DNA of 64,000 nucleotides from contig OW386285.2 of assembly GCA_936432065.2 (NCBI GenBank), positions 45,464,664-45,528,663 on the forward strand, written 5' to 3'. Source of the DNA: Rutpela maculata (lineage: Eukaryota > Arthropoda > Insecta > Coleoptera > Cerambycidae). Shown one piece after another: positions 12,570 through 22,250 of the stretch (the first letter of the stretch is position 1; each line of letters begins with the position of its first letter). The notes below the pieces were generated by a model. That model did no database searches and was not told the origin of the DNA. It saw only the letters and a program-made list of their open reading frames with translations. Position numbers and translations under genes: made by a program.

Positions 12570-14024
12570 TAAGGATCCCGCTCTTTTCTTGTGAAAATTG
12601 AATTTTGCATAAATTGACTAAATTTTTAATATATTGTAGATTTCGACTTTCTGATTAGAAGCTAGCGTAGACCCAACTCGATTCTACGCCTAGTTTCCGA
12701 GATGTAGCTCAAAAAAGTTAAAAACAGTCAAATAAAAAAAATCGAATATGAATTTTTTGAATATATTTTATATTGCTATTCTAATAGGGTTTGAGAATAT
12801 TTTGTACGATTTTTTTTTGTTTTATTAAACAGCGTGGAAATAAAATTGAAAAATGTTGCCGAAGACGATAGAAGATTCGACCTAAAAGTACCAAATAAAA
12901 AAAAAGTAGTGTCTTCCTTATCAAAAAACAGTTGTTAAAAAGCTTCCAGAAATGGTTTCTTTGACCTCTAGTACCCCATTAATATACTAAAAATCCAATT
13001 TAGTAATTATTATACTGCATATAGTATATAAGATTAGAGGCCAAATGAGCCATTTTCAAAAAGTTTTTATTAAGAGTTTTCCTATTAAGACACTTTTATT
13101 TAACACTTTCATATTTTATGGGGTGATAGCAAATGATAGGAAATTGCATTTCCAAGATAATGCAGTTGTGTTTTCAAGATAGCGTAGTTGGCTTTCCAAG
13201 ATATCGTAGTTGGGGTTAATGAAAAATAGATTTTGACCCCAAAATGTAACTAAAAATAATATAACCAGTGTAAAAACGAATTTAACACTTTCATATTTTC
13301 TGGGGTGATTGAAAATTGCATTTCCAAGGTAGCTCAATTGTATTTCCAAGATAGCGTAGGTGGGGTTAATGAAAAACAGATTTTGAGAGTTGCACCCTTC
13401 CAAAATCTATTTAAAAATAATATAACTAGGGTAAAAACGTATCTAACACTTTCATATTTTATGAGATGAAAGAAAATTGCATTTCCAAGATAGCGTAGTT
13501 GTGTTTCCAAGATATCGTAGTTGGGATTAATGAAAAACAGATTTTTTGATAAGAGTAATACAACTAGTGTAAAAACGAAATTAACACTTTCATATTTTAT
13601 GGGGTGCTAGAAAATTACATTTCCAAGATAGCACTGCCATGTTTCTAAGATAACTTAGTTGGGTTTCCAAGATGTTTATTTAAAACAGAATGTTTTTGGG
13701 AAAATAGCTAATTTGACTGACTTTTTTGATCGCTTATTATTTTTGGGCCCAATCTCGGGCCCAATTTTCTGCGCCCAAATTTTTTAAATTTTATTTTATT
13801 CAACGCTACTTTTGCGCTAAATATTATTAGAAAGTACTACGATACAAAATGTATTAAGAAAACTCATAAATTCGGGAACTTTTTAACTCGACCGATTGAA
13901 TCTTTCTTGAGCAATATCCCAGGAACCAGGATCGAATTGGGCCTATGAGATATTAGAATGTCGAAATATACAAACTATTAGAAATGTTTCCTATTCAGTT
14001 CCCATAAGTAAACAGCGGGGTCTG
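12570..14024. mobile_element. Non-autonomous relative of the 24.6 kb transposon
   Basis: The left end (AAGGATCCCGCTC at 12571) and right end (AGCGGGGTCTGTG at ~14014) are degraded versions of the AAAGRACCCCGCAC termini of the transposon at 24644-28209. Inward of the ends both arms share further homology with that element: CCCAACTCGATTCTACGCCTAGT at 12673-12695 and the reverse-complement block GGATCGAATTGGGCC near 13929-13943. The interior has no transposase. Instead it holds a four-unit minisatellite (13103-13674). It was probably mobilised in trans by a full-length relative. Arms are strongly diverged, so it is old. Confidence 0.7.
13103..13674 (+). repeat. Minisatellite, four units of 138-181 bp
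   Basis: Units begin with AACACTTTCATATTTT at 13103, 13284, 13445 and 13583. Within units, a ~20 bp sub-repeat (TTTCCAAGATAGCGTAGTTG and variants) recurs two or three times. Unit length shrinks along the array (181, 161, 138). The minus frame at 13116-13403 is an artefact of repetition. Confidence 0.9.
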
Positions 14025-14218
14025 TGGATAGTGCGCTAATGTTAGCTAGAGGAAGAACCCTATTATTTTTAGTAAATCTAGCGTACCATAGATGGCGCCC
14101 TTGACTATACTGACTTTTCAGTCTGTTTATATTCTATATTTTTCAGTGCAGCTAATCACAGAATTGAAAGTGTTAGGAATTGGTCGAAGCCCATTGCATA
14201 GCCATTTATTTCTTAACA

Positions 14219-14259
14219 GTGGCAGACGCGTTTCGCCTTTCCAGGCTCATCAGTGCCAC
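14219..14259 (-). ncRNA. Hammerhead ribozyme motif (complete core)
   Basis: Read on the minus strand, all conserved hammerhead parts appear in order. Stem I 5' strand GTGGCA (14259-14254), core CTGATGA (14253-14247), stem II GCCT-GGAA-AGGC (14246-14235, four base pairs and a four-base loop), GAAA (14234-14231), CGCG (14230-14227), TC (14226-14225), then stem I 3' strand TGCCAC (14224-14219), a perfect complement of the 5' strand. Cleavage would be expected after C14225. Stem III is minimal and self-complementary (ACGCGT). In known short-stem-III hammerheads of Penelope-like and satellite elements such a design favours dimer activity. Activity here is inferred, not shown. Confidence 0.85.
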
Positions 14260-14714
14260 ACGGTAGAGAAAGAACGAAAATGCAAACGCTTCAACCAATA
14301 TTCCATAAATTTCTTGTAGAGTGTGACCACTAGGCATTAACGGTGCCATCTATGCAATATGGTAAAAATTGTTTAGAAATAGATTTTTTACAAAGTTCGA
14401 CTATTTCAAGTCATCCCAGAAACTGCGAATGCAGATTACTACTTCTGATACAATCCACGTGAAGTGCCAGGTGTAAATAGTAAATCTAGCGTACCATAGA
14501 TGGCGCACTAGACTATTCTGACTTTTCAGTCTGGTCATAGATGGCACTGTTCGTACCAGGTAAAGATTGGTCAGAAGTTTTTGCAAAGTTCGAACATTTC
14601 TAGTCATCACAGAGACTGCGAATGCAGATTGCCATTTCTGATACAATCCACGCGTAGTGCCAGATATAAATAGTAAATCTAGTGTGCCATAGACGGCGCA
14701 CTAGACCATTCTAA

Positions 14715-15097
14715 TTTTTTTTTATCTATTTATTTAACGTCGGCCTATTTCCGCCAGGGCCTATCATCGACGCCAGGAGACGAGCTACCCCCAACCTGGA
14801 AATTTTGCCGAACCTCTTCCCTTAAGAAGAGTAGGGATCTTTTACTTGCCTAACATTTAATAGACAAGGGACCGCCTGCTTTACATCCCCTCCGAAGGAT
14901 GGTATATCCACTACGTAATCCTCGTCTGAAATTACGTAGCTTCCGCGTATACACTGATATACAAGCCGCTAGAAGGTGGAACGAGAAAGCTGTATTTCCC
15001 AAGATGCGTCTCCCATCCAAGTACTAACCGCGCTCGACGTTGCTTCAACGGAATATCGTCTGACATTCACATTGAAGTCGCCTCTACGCTTGCCCCA
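14715..15097 (-). mobile_element. 5S rRNA-derived SINE, copy 1
   Basis: On the minus strand the head contains the 5S rRNA internal promoter region: AAGCAACGTCGAGCGCGG followed by TTAGTACTTGGATGGGAGAC (complement of 15010-15046). The body ends AGGCCGACGTTAAA... with an interrupted A-rich tail (T run 14715-14723 on plus). Flanks TTCTAATTTT and TTCTGATTTT form an imperfect target duplication, and the target matches the TTCTGACTTTTCAGTCTG of the neighbouring repeat unit. The copy seems close to full length because sequence continues upstream of the box A region to a CCCC start near 15097. Confidence 0.9.
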
Positions 15098-15213
15098 GTT
15101 CTGATTTTTCAGTCTGGTCATAGACGGCACCGTTAATGCCTAGTGGTCACATTCCACAAGAAATTTATGGAGTATTAGTTGAAGCGTTTGTATTTTCGTT
15201 TCTTCTTTAGCGA

Positions 15214-15254
15214 GTGGCACTGATAAGTCTGGGAAAGCGAAACGCATCTGGCAC
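15214..15254 (+). ncRNA. Degenerate hammerhead motif (mirror copy)
   Basis: This is the inverted partner of the motif at 14219-14259. It reads GTGGCA, CTGATAA, GTCT-GGGA-AAGC, GAAA, CGCA, TC, TGGCAC. The core G that corresponds to catalytic G8 is changed to A (CTGATGA to CTGATAA), and stem I has a mismatch (TGCCAC to TGGCAC). From known hammerhead requirements this copy should be inactive. Confidence 0.75.
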
Positions 15255-15310
15255 TGTTGAGATATAAATGGCTATGCAATTGGTTTCAACCAGCTCCTAA
15301 CACTTTCTAT

Positions 15311-16101
15311 TATATTTGAGAAAAGTCAATCAGTAAATATAAAAGTTATGAAAAATTTCAAGAAAATGTACATGAAGTGTCCAATCAAGATGGCATCATT
15401 GGGAGAATATTAATATGACAAATATAGCAATTACATACTTCAAAAAACTAATTAATATTCAAAAACTGCGAAGACTATTAACTACAGAATGATCAACAAT
15501 TACATAAATAATTTAATAATCTGTCGAAAAGTATAATATTTGCATCCAAAAAGTTTACATATAAAGCTAGAAAATAAGAGGTTTTTCTCTTTTGAATTTT
15601 ATGCAGGCAATTTACTAATCATTGTACTCAAAATATTGGTTTATTGAGTACCTAAAACTAAGATTTAAATTCTCATGGCACGGTTCCTTAGTTATTTCAT
15701 CTACAACAGTTGAAAAGGTAGAATTTTTATATGAATATTCGAGTCATTAAGTGTACTTTTACAAAACTTTTTGACTTAAACAATTTATTTGGACATCGAA
15801 AAAGAAACTCTGATCGGATACGCAATTTTTTTTTTTTTTGAAAAATGCCAAAAAAATCAGAATTTCAGACATTGTTCATCAATTCCAGTTTGTAAGCAGT
15901 GAAAGTGAAAAGTAGTTCTAAGAGACAAGGAAAGCTGATAAAATTATCCATAAAACAAAAGAAAATATTCTATCCGAATCCGTAAAACGTGGATAGTAAT
16001 TAATGCTCTCTTCAATAAAAAATTAGGGATTGTAGACAAGAATCTTTCTGCGTAGTAAGTAAATCTATCTATCTATCTATCTAAAATCAAAGAGGTAACA
16101 T
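15311..16101. other. AT-rich spacer, no recognised gene
   Basis: No coding motif or element end was recognised. A short (ATCT)n run lies at about 16067-16083. Confidence 0.4.
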
Positions 16102-16146
16102 GACCAATCGGACCAATCGGACCAATCGGACCAATCGGACCAATCG
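16102..16146 (+). repeat. 9 bp minisatellite, five perfect units
   Basis: GACCAATCG is repeated five times without error. Perfect copies imply recent expansion. CCAAT cores occur once per unit, but no gene context suggests regulation. Confidence 0.95.
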
Positions 16147-16475
16147 GACATGATATATCTATACATATATCCATGCATGTAACAGGCATATTTGTATTGA
16201 TATACAAGGTGGCCCGCCGGAAACGAAACAGACATGTACCTTGCATGTATGATTTTTTCTAAAAACGTGGGATGCTATTATTGGATTTTGTCGATCGCGC
16301 CACTCTCACCCAACTCTCTAGCGGTAGTAAGACCAACCCCCAAAATTTTAAATAGCAAGGGGTGTCAAGTAGCACATCATTTTAAAGCCTTGTTACGGGA
16401 ATTGTGTCCAATTCTACACTAAGTGTTGGGTCAATATATAATTGTAATATTGACATACCTATATTTAATTGTCTC

Positions 16476-16511
16476 CAGATGATGCCAACATGATTGGTGA
16501 AACGCACGTCG
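16476..16511 (+). ncRNA. Hammerhead-like motif, degenerate
   Basis: CAGATGA (16476-16482; core expected CTGATGA), a stem-loop CCAA-CATGA-TTGG, then GAAAC, GCAC and GTC followed by GAG. The preceding CTC could pair with GAG as a short stem I. One core position is mutated and stem II is offset by one base, so function is doubtful. A related minus-strand motif lies at 60458-60494. Confidence 0.45.
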
Positions 16512-16717
16512 AGTAATACTATTCAAGGCTCCAGTGTGTTCTGTGTGGCATCCTATATTAAATATAGTATCGATAAATAAAGTTTATTTATAGTAAACCG
16601 AGGTTTTGATTTGGTAAATTCAACCAATCCGGTTATGCCTATCTAAACTCCGGTTCGCACGACTGTCCGGGACGCACTAACAAAGCAAATTATTTAACGT
16701 AGGCCCTTTGTCATTCA

Positions 16718-16720
<3 letters not shown>

Positions 16721-16786
<66 letters not shown>
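16721..16786 (+). repeat. (TA)25 microsatellite and T16 run
   Basis: Uninterrupted TA dinucleotides at 16721-16770 are followed by sixteen T at 16771-16786. Confidence 0.97.
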
Positions 16787-16859
16787 GAAATTCCTAATCT
16801 TTGAAAAGCATCCAGCTGATTACGATTTGTTACATAAGTTATTGATGTATTCTAAAATT

Positions 16860-17086
16860 ACACAGATCCACAAAATAAAAAAAGTGGTCTATTCCTGGAA
16901 CTCCATTGAGTATGTTGTCCGTTTAGCTCCAAACCCACCATTTTTGTAAATCGCGAAAATAACCTAAAGGAACTCATAATTTAGGTTATTTTCTTGATTT
17001 ACTAAAAATTGGTGGGTGGTGAAGCTAAACGGACAACTAATGGAGTTTCAAGAACAGCCCACTTTTTTTATTTTGTGGAACTGTGT
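16860..17086. mobile_element. Near-complete hairpin MITE, 227 bp
   Basis: Arms 16860-16970 and 16976-17086 are reverse complements along almost their whole length, with a very short loop. Ends read ACACAGATCCACAAAATAAA and its complement. Shared internal blocks (CTCCATTG, GTCCGTTTAGCTCC, AAATCGCGAAAATAACCTAAA) link it to the longer element at 28381-29580. Confidence 0.85.
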
Positions 17087-17199
17087 TACTATTAAAGGAA
17101 TATTGACACTATATCTTAGATGGATCATATGCTCTTTGAATGTTTCACTAGTCTAACATACTTAAAATTACAGTTCTTACAACTGGTTTCGTAAATAAC

Positions 17200-17620
17200 T
17201 TTTTTCTGAAATCGATCGGCAATGTCTACATTTTCGGCGCGATTTCAGATTGAAAAATGTACAATTCCAGTATTTTAGCCCGTTGCTAAGAAACTATCAG
17301 AAATCATACCGGAAAAGATCCGTTGCCAAGCAACGATCAACAAAACCGTACGGTTTTTTACGTATATTTTAGACAGTAAATAAATACACGCAGACAAATC
17401 AACTCACATTAAAATTGCATTTATTAGTAAGCAGTTAGATTGTAATTAAGAAATATTCTACATTAATACAAATTCCTTAATTTATAATAATATTGATTGT
17501 GATTTCAGAAATAATAGTATGTGTACTTCGGAAACCACATTCCCGGACTTCGATGCTTCGATTTGCATCGTCGTCCGGGAATGTATTGCTTTCACACCTA
17601 AATAAACAATATACTATTTT
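17200..17620 (-). mobile_element. Palindrome-core element with X-box motifs (copy 1)
   Basis: Homologous to plus-strand copies at 47106-47552 and 62946-63393. One end carries AATAGTATATTG followed by a hairpin (17540-17585) with CATTCCCGGAC arms; the other ends near CGATCGATTTCAGAAAA. Between them are GTTGCTAAGAAAC (17282-17294) and GTTGCCAAGCAAC (17322-17334), both matching the RFX X-box pattern RYYNYYN(1-3)RRNRAC. There is no ORF. Confidence 0.85.
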
Positions 17621-18714
17621 CTAGGACAACATCGAAATATGTCCATCAAACGATCGTAAATTCGATCACATGCAGCTACATTTTGCACAGAAAATCGTAG
17701 AAAATTACGTAGCGGACCTGACACGTTATAATTCATACTGCATTTGTTGCCTAGCAACTTGCATAGCAACCGTTCAATTATAAACCATTATGTGTTACGA
17801 GGGCGCTCCGCTGTAACTAGTGCGATGACTAGAGCGACGCTCAGTGGTCCCAAATTGAGTTTTTTTGGTTAAAAAATGGCTAGAGAGCGCAAATCGAGTT
17901 GGAAATACATTTTTTTTTTTAAATTAAAGCTTATCAAAATTCCAACAAATCCTCGTAGCCCGAATTGTACCCTGAGGATGAAAAATGAACAAATGGTGAT
18001 TTTGAGACCATTCTCACTCAATGTACAAATTAGAAAATAAAAAAAAATCAATTCCCCCCTGAGGTTGACACAATTCACTCTTACCATAGTTCTTGATCAG
18101 CACCCTCGAAAACGTCTTTAACAAAAAAAAAAAAAGAAACAATTTTACACCCCCTGACAGGGTAGATTCCACCTCTGAGGGCAGTTGCGGTCTACTACCT
18201 GACATCACCTTTCACCATCTGTTACATCCCCATGAAGAAAGAAAGAATCCCTGCAAAAAATAACGATGCCAAGCTGTCATATGAGAAATAAGCAAAAAAA
18301 GGTGGTTTTTGGCCGTTAAAGGGGGTGCGCATGGCTAAAAACTTTTTTCGCCCTATTATTCGTATTCAGCACCCTCGAAAACGGGGGGAGAATAGGTTTC
18401 ATAACGTTAGCACGATTTTGCCTACTCTTTCGTCTCCTTACTTCCAATATAATGGTCAAAAGTAAAAATAAGAATCGACTTTTTCCAAATTGTAGCAATG
18501 GTATAGAGTAAACTATAGCTCTTGATGGTTACTCAAAAAAAAAAAAAATTACTGCAATCGATTGTGAAATGAGCTGCGTCTCGATTTTTGTCCAAAAAAG
18601 CCATAAATTTCCCACTGTGCGGCGGCTTTGAGAATATAACACCAGCGATGGTATATTTGAACATGTCATCAGTATTTCTGTCAACATTTTTATAGTTACA
18701 TTAAAGATATTTGT
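17621..18714. other. Repeat-derived DNA with CAGCACCCTCGAAAAC blocks
   Basis: No gene. GTTGCCTAGCAAC at 17746-17758 is another X-box-like site. A small hairpin, GTTACGAGGGCGCTCCGCTGTAAC, lies at about 17794-17816. The block CAGCACCCTCGAAAAC occurs at about 18098 and 18368. The short minus frames here are unsupported. Confidence 0.45.
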
Positions 18715-18870
18715 ATAGTATGCAAGTGGCTCAAAATGGCAATTTTGCACTCGTATGAATTAATGAACTTTTGCACTGCAAAATGAGTCTCATTTTGTGC
18801 TTATTGTATAATATACTATTTTATTTCACTTTCTTCCTTATTTTCGCCTAAAATTTGTTGTAATTTATTT
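18715..18870. repeat. Hairpin repeat related to the 7.7 kb family
   Basis: CAAGTGGCTCAAAATGGC on the left and ATACTATTTTATTTCACTTTC on the right resemble flanks of the repeats at 7731 and 33832, but the centre is a different imperfect palindrome (ATTTTGCACT...TTTTGCACTGCAAAATGAG). Confidence 0.55.
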
Positions 18871-20359
18871 TCCGATCGATAGGCAACTATCATAAAAGTT
18901 TTTCAAAATGTTACCTAACTTTGGAATGAATATTGGCCTCTATTTACTACAAGGAGGCGAATGATTTCAAAAACATCCACATTTGATAAACAGTTTCCCA
19001 GAGAAATGTGACAATGGATCGAGTCTTAAATTTATAGGTGCAGAGATTTTAAATTTTCAACATCGCGTGCAAAATGACAAAGTTTCATCATCGACTATAA
19101 AATCACAACAGACATAATTTTTTAGTATTATTCCAAGAACTGTAAAATTATGCGTATGTTTTATATTTATTTTATGAAGCACATGTTATATGTAAAATGC
19201 CCTCGATACGATACGCCACTGTCAGAAAGTCATTATCTTAAAGGTAGTAACAGTCTTGGACCAAGGACGGAGTGGGGCAGGTGAGGAAGGAAGGTCACGG
19301 ACGTTCGGTCTTGGTCAGAGCCAGGCCAGAATGCTCTATCATCTTAGTCTCTCCTGCTGGCCGTGCTGGCTCCTGCAGTGTTTTCTGCAGTACGTGAACA
19401 TTGTAGAGATCCCATATGCTTGATGCGTGATTACTATGGAGTATCTGAAGAAGCGCTAGCACTTGACGTTTAATGGGTTACTTTTCTTCTGTAATAATAA
19501 TAACATAATACCACTTCGTATTCTATAAGGAGTAGTTAATTCTAGGAAGAATGCAAATTTAATTTCGTTGAATTTCAGTGACGGCGCCAGATAGTTAAAT
19601 TTCGTAAAATTGAGGACGTGCATTGCAACTAATTTGTAAATATTTTTTAACATATTGTTTTTTCAGTAAGACATGAATTTCAAGGCGTAAATATACGGGA
19701 GGCTCTAATTTCCAGTATATCGGATTACAATGCGTAAATACATGTTTTGTTTTTTATAAATACATAATTATATGTAATTGAAATACGCAAAATAAAAGAT
19801 AGATAGCTAGATGTTTGATTGACTATATTTATTACACATATATAGTGATAATAATAGATCAGAGCAACATTCAAATATGTAAATCTATAACGTCCAAGTA
19901 AAATATAAATATGACCTTCGCAAATGTAACTAGTCAAAAATATATAATTAAGTAAAATACGTAGGTATAGAGACAAGAAGAATAAAGTGTCCAAGAAATA
20001 AAAGCTAATTGGTTACACAAGAACAAAAAAGTTTAAAACATAACACTAAAACGAAGTGAAAAACAAAATCATAACAATGCAACAATATAGCGATCCATAA
20101 TTATTGCATTAAAAAATATTTAACAGTTATTCAGAAAATATGGTGCAAAAATATGCTCTATAGTGATGAACATGTACAAAAGATTAAAAAACCGAGACAA
20201 CTGAAAAAAACTGTCGTCTACAGAATCAAAGCAATGACGTAAAACAAATTGTTTAACAGTAATTTTAAATTTATTATGATTAAATTACTTTACATAAGGA
20301 GGCAAAATATTAAATAAGATTGAGTGATTTTGTGAGTCTGAAACGCTGTGCCCATGCCA
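18871..20359. other. Spacer with one GC-richer island
   Basis: No gene was recognised. The segment 19255-19440 is clearly richer in G+C than its surroundings (GGACGGAGTGGGGCAGGTG; CTCCTGCTGGCCGTGCTGG) but has no long frame or family match that I can name. The rest is AT-rich; a minus frame at 19725-19994 is low complexity. Confidence 0.4.
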
Positions 20360-21480
20360 AAGCTGCAAAAACCCCAACAGTGCAAGGGTAGCAGCACGGC
20401 TACTCTCCCGTTTTCGAAATCGGCCAACATGACCCCTACCCCTTCTCGAACTATTCCTAAACGCAAAAAACCACCCCTTTTTTCCATTTTTCCTTGTCAA
20501 GAATACGAGGACTTGTTGGATTGAGTTTTTTTGAGGAAACTCAATATGGGTAGTAATATTCTGCAACCAGACATCCTAACGGCCCCCTCCTTCAATACCG
20601 TAACGTGAAAGATACATCCGAACGCGCTGAAAATTGTTTTCTACACGTTTTCAAGGCCGGAGAAAACGATGCTGATATTATTTAGCCTCCCACCTCTAAC
20701 CAACTACCCCCAAATGCATAAAACCACTTCTTTTTCCCATTTTCCGTTATCAGTCATGCGAGGACTTGTTGGACCTGTACTCTAAAATTTAGCAACCAGA
20801 CATCCTAAGGACTCCCGGAGGTAGAAACTCCCTCCCAACTCCTTTCCTCAATCCTGAAGTGTCCCTCAAAGAGAAGGTTTGAGATAATGTTTCCCCCGTT
20901 TTCAAGGTTGGAGAACACGATCGTGGCACCACTTTCTCTCTTAGTCCTCAAAAACTACCCTTGCATGCCCAAAACCATCGATTTTTCTTGAGATCACAAG
21001 CGCTCATTGGATCAGGTTTTCTAGCGAGAGAATTTTTTTATTGCAGCTTAAGAGGAGTTTGATAGGACGGGTTATGTGCGTGTATATTACGAAAAATGGG
21101 AATGCATTTAGGTTTAAGTAGTTGAGGTGGGAGGCTAAATAATATCAGCATCGTGTTCCTTGCCCTTGAAAACGTATATAAAACAATTTTCAGCAAGTTT
21201 GGATATTTTTTGCATGTTTTGGTATTGAACGAGGGGAGGGGGTGGTTTCAACTCCAGGGGGTCATTAGAATGTCTGATTGCGAAATTTTATAAGACGTAT
21301 TGAGTTTCCCCAAAAAAAACCTGATCCAACAAGTTCTCGCATGCCTGACAACGAAAAAAAAAAGAAAACAGGGTGGTTTTTTGAGTTCAGAGGTAGTTCG
21401 CGGGAGTAGAGCCCGCGCGACTATCACCATTGTGTTGGCCGCCCTCGAACACGGGGGGTCGCTACCTACCCCTGCACTTT
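20360..21480. repeat. Cluster of direct and inverted repeats
   Basis: Blocks such as GGACTTGTTGGA, CAACCAGACATCCTAA and GTTTTCAAGG(C/T)(C/T)GGAGAA recur at about 20510, 20640-20810 and 20880-20930, then reappear in opposite orientation at about 21125-21460 (CCTGATCCAACAAGTTCTCG, AACAATTTTCAGCAAG). The whole forms a head-to-head cluster with C-rich spacers. Minus frames at 20285-20566 and 21248-21679 and the plus frame 21300-21563 are products of this repetition. Confidence 0.7.
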
Positions 21481-21743
21481 TGTGGTTTAACCCTTTTTTT
21501 GTAACTTTGGACTGGACTATTAAGTACATTAGAAGCTTTAATATTGTAATCGTGAAAATTTGAGTAAGTGTCTCTATTTTTATACATCTCCATGGGACTG
21601 GAAAAATGTATGAAGATGGGAAAGAGCATAATATCCAGTGGTATAAATAATGGCTAACATAGTTCAAATCTATCTGCATTAGCTAAGAGTCTCATTAGCT
21701 TTTTCTGCTCTTTAAAAATGTATATAGAGTGTGATGAATTGTC

Positions 21744-22250
21744 TCATAATATAATGGCATAGGTCACGTGTGAGTGAAACAAGGAATAATAAGCAGATTT
21801 CAGTGTGTGCAGGCTGACAATAGGTTTTAGCTGTCTAATTATAAAAATAATGCTTGATAGCTTTTTGCTAACAAAGTCAACATGACTTGACCAACTTAAA
21901 TTATAGTTTACTACTACACCTAGCAGCTTGACATTTCCTGTTTTAGATAAATTATTATTGGAAGTAAAGAGAAATTTCTGAGTCGTATTATCATTTAATT
22001 TAAATGATTTCACGGTTAACCGCAGATCTTAGCTTTTTTTGAGGTAATATTGAATCAGATTTTTATTAGACGTTACTTCAGTTTATTATCAACCCATTGT
22101 ACTTTTATTGGCAATATAAGATTTATATTATAAAATCATTGAAATAAATTATCAAAAGTAGTAGCCTTAAGAGAGAACCCTGGATCACACCATGGTTAGC
22201 TACAGCTAGCCTAGCAAAATTAGATTTACTGATGGAAACACCTCGGATAT
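21744..22250 (-). pseudogene. LINE reverse transcriptase remnant (C-terminal part)
   Basis: The frame at 21744-22013 has the post-catalytic region of a jockey/CR1-like reverse transcriptase: KLLGVVVNYNLSWSSHVDFV, then YYSLFHSHVTYAIIL. The same residues pattern appears in the longer copy at 52001-52636. Further upstream on the minus strand (about 22150-22230) another frame gives GVIQGSLLR, a decayed form of the GVPQGSVLGP box, so the element has frameshifts and a deletion that removes the YADD region. The fragment is non-functional. Confidence 0.8.

Larger units (their letters stand above)
14071..15310. repeat. Composite repeat: inverted ribozyme-bearing arms around 193 bp units
   Basis: A block starting GTAAATCTAGCGTACCATAG occurs at 14072, 14480 and 14673 (third copy mutated). 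The last two are 193 bp apart; the first-to-second interval is about 408 bp because it contains an additional segment with a hammerhead motif. That segment (about 14163-14350) is repeated in inverted orientation at 15115-15305, including GTGACCACTAGGCATTAACGG and its complement. A 5S-derived SINE has inserted in the third unit. Such architecture recalls Penelope-like pseudo-LTRs or small hammerhead-bearing retroelements (retrozymes). No reverse transcriptase is present, so the class is inferred. Confidence 0.75.

Noticed and set aside
13103..13674. CRISPR array
   Set aside because: Units are long, directly repeated, with sub-repeats and no uniform spacers, and the DNA is from an insect-like genome.
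15010..15046. A true 5S rRNA gene
   Set aside because: Only the internal promoter region of 5S is recognisable; it is followed by a SINE body and A-rich tail and repeats at two other loci.
16102..16146. Array of CCAAT-box promoter sites
   Set aside because: Perfect 9 bp tandem units are better explained by slippage; there is no transcription unit nearby.
21248..21679. 143-codon minus-strand frame
   Set aside because: It falls in an inverted repeat cluster; paired frames on the plus strand show the same origin and no family motif is present.
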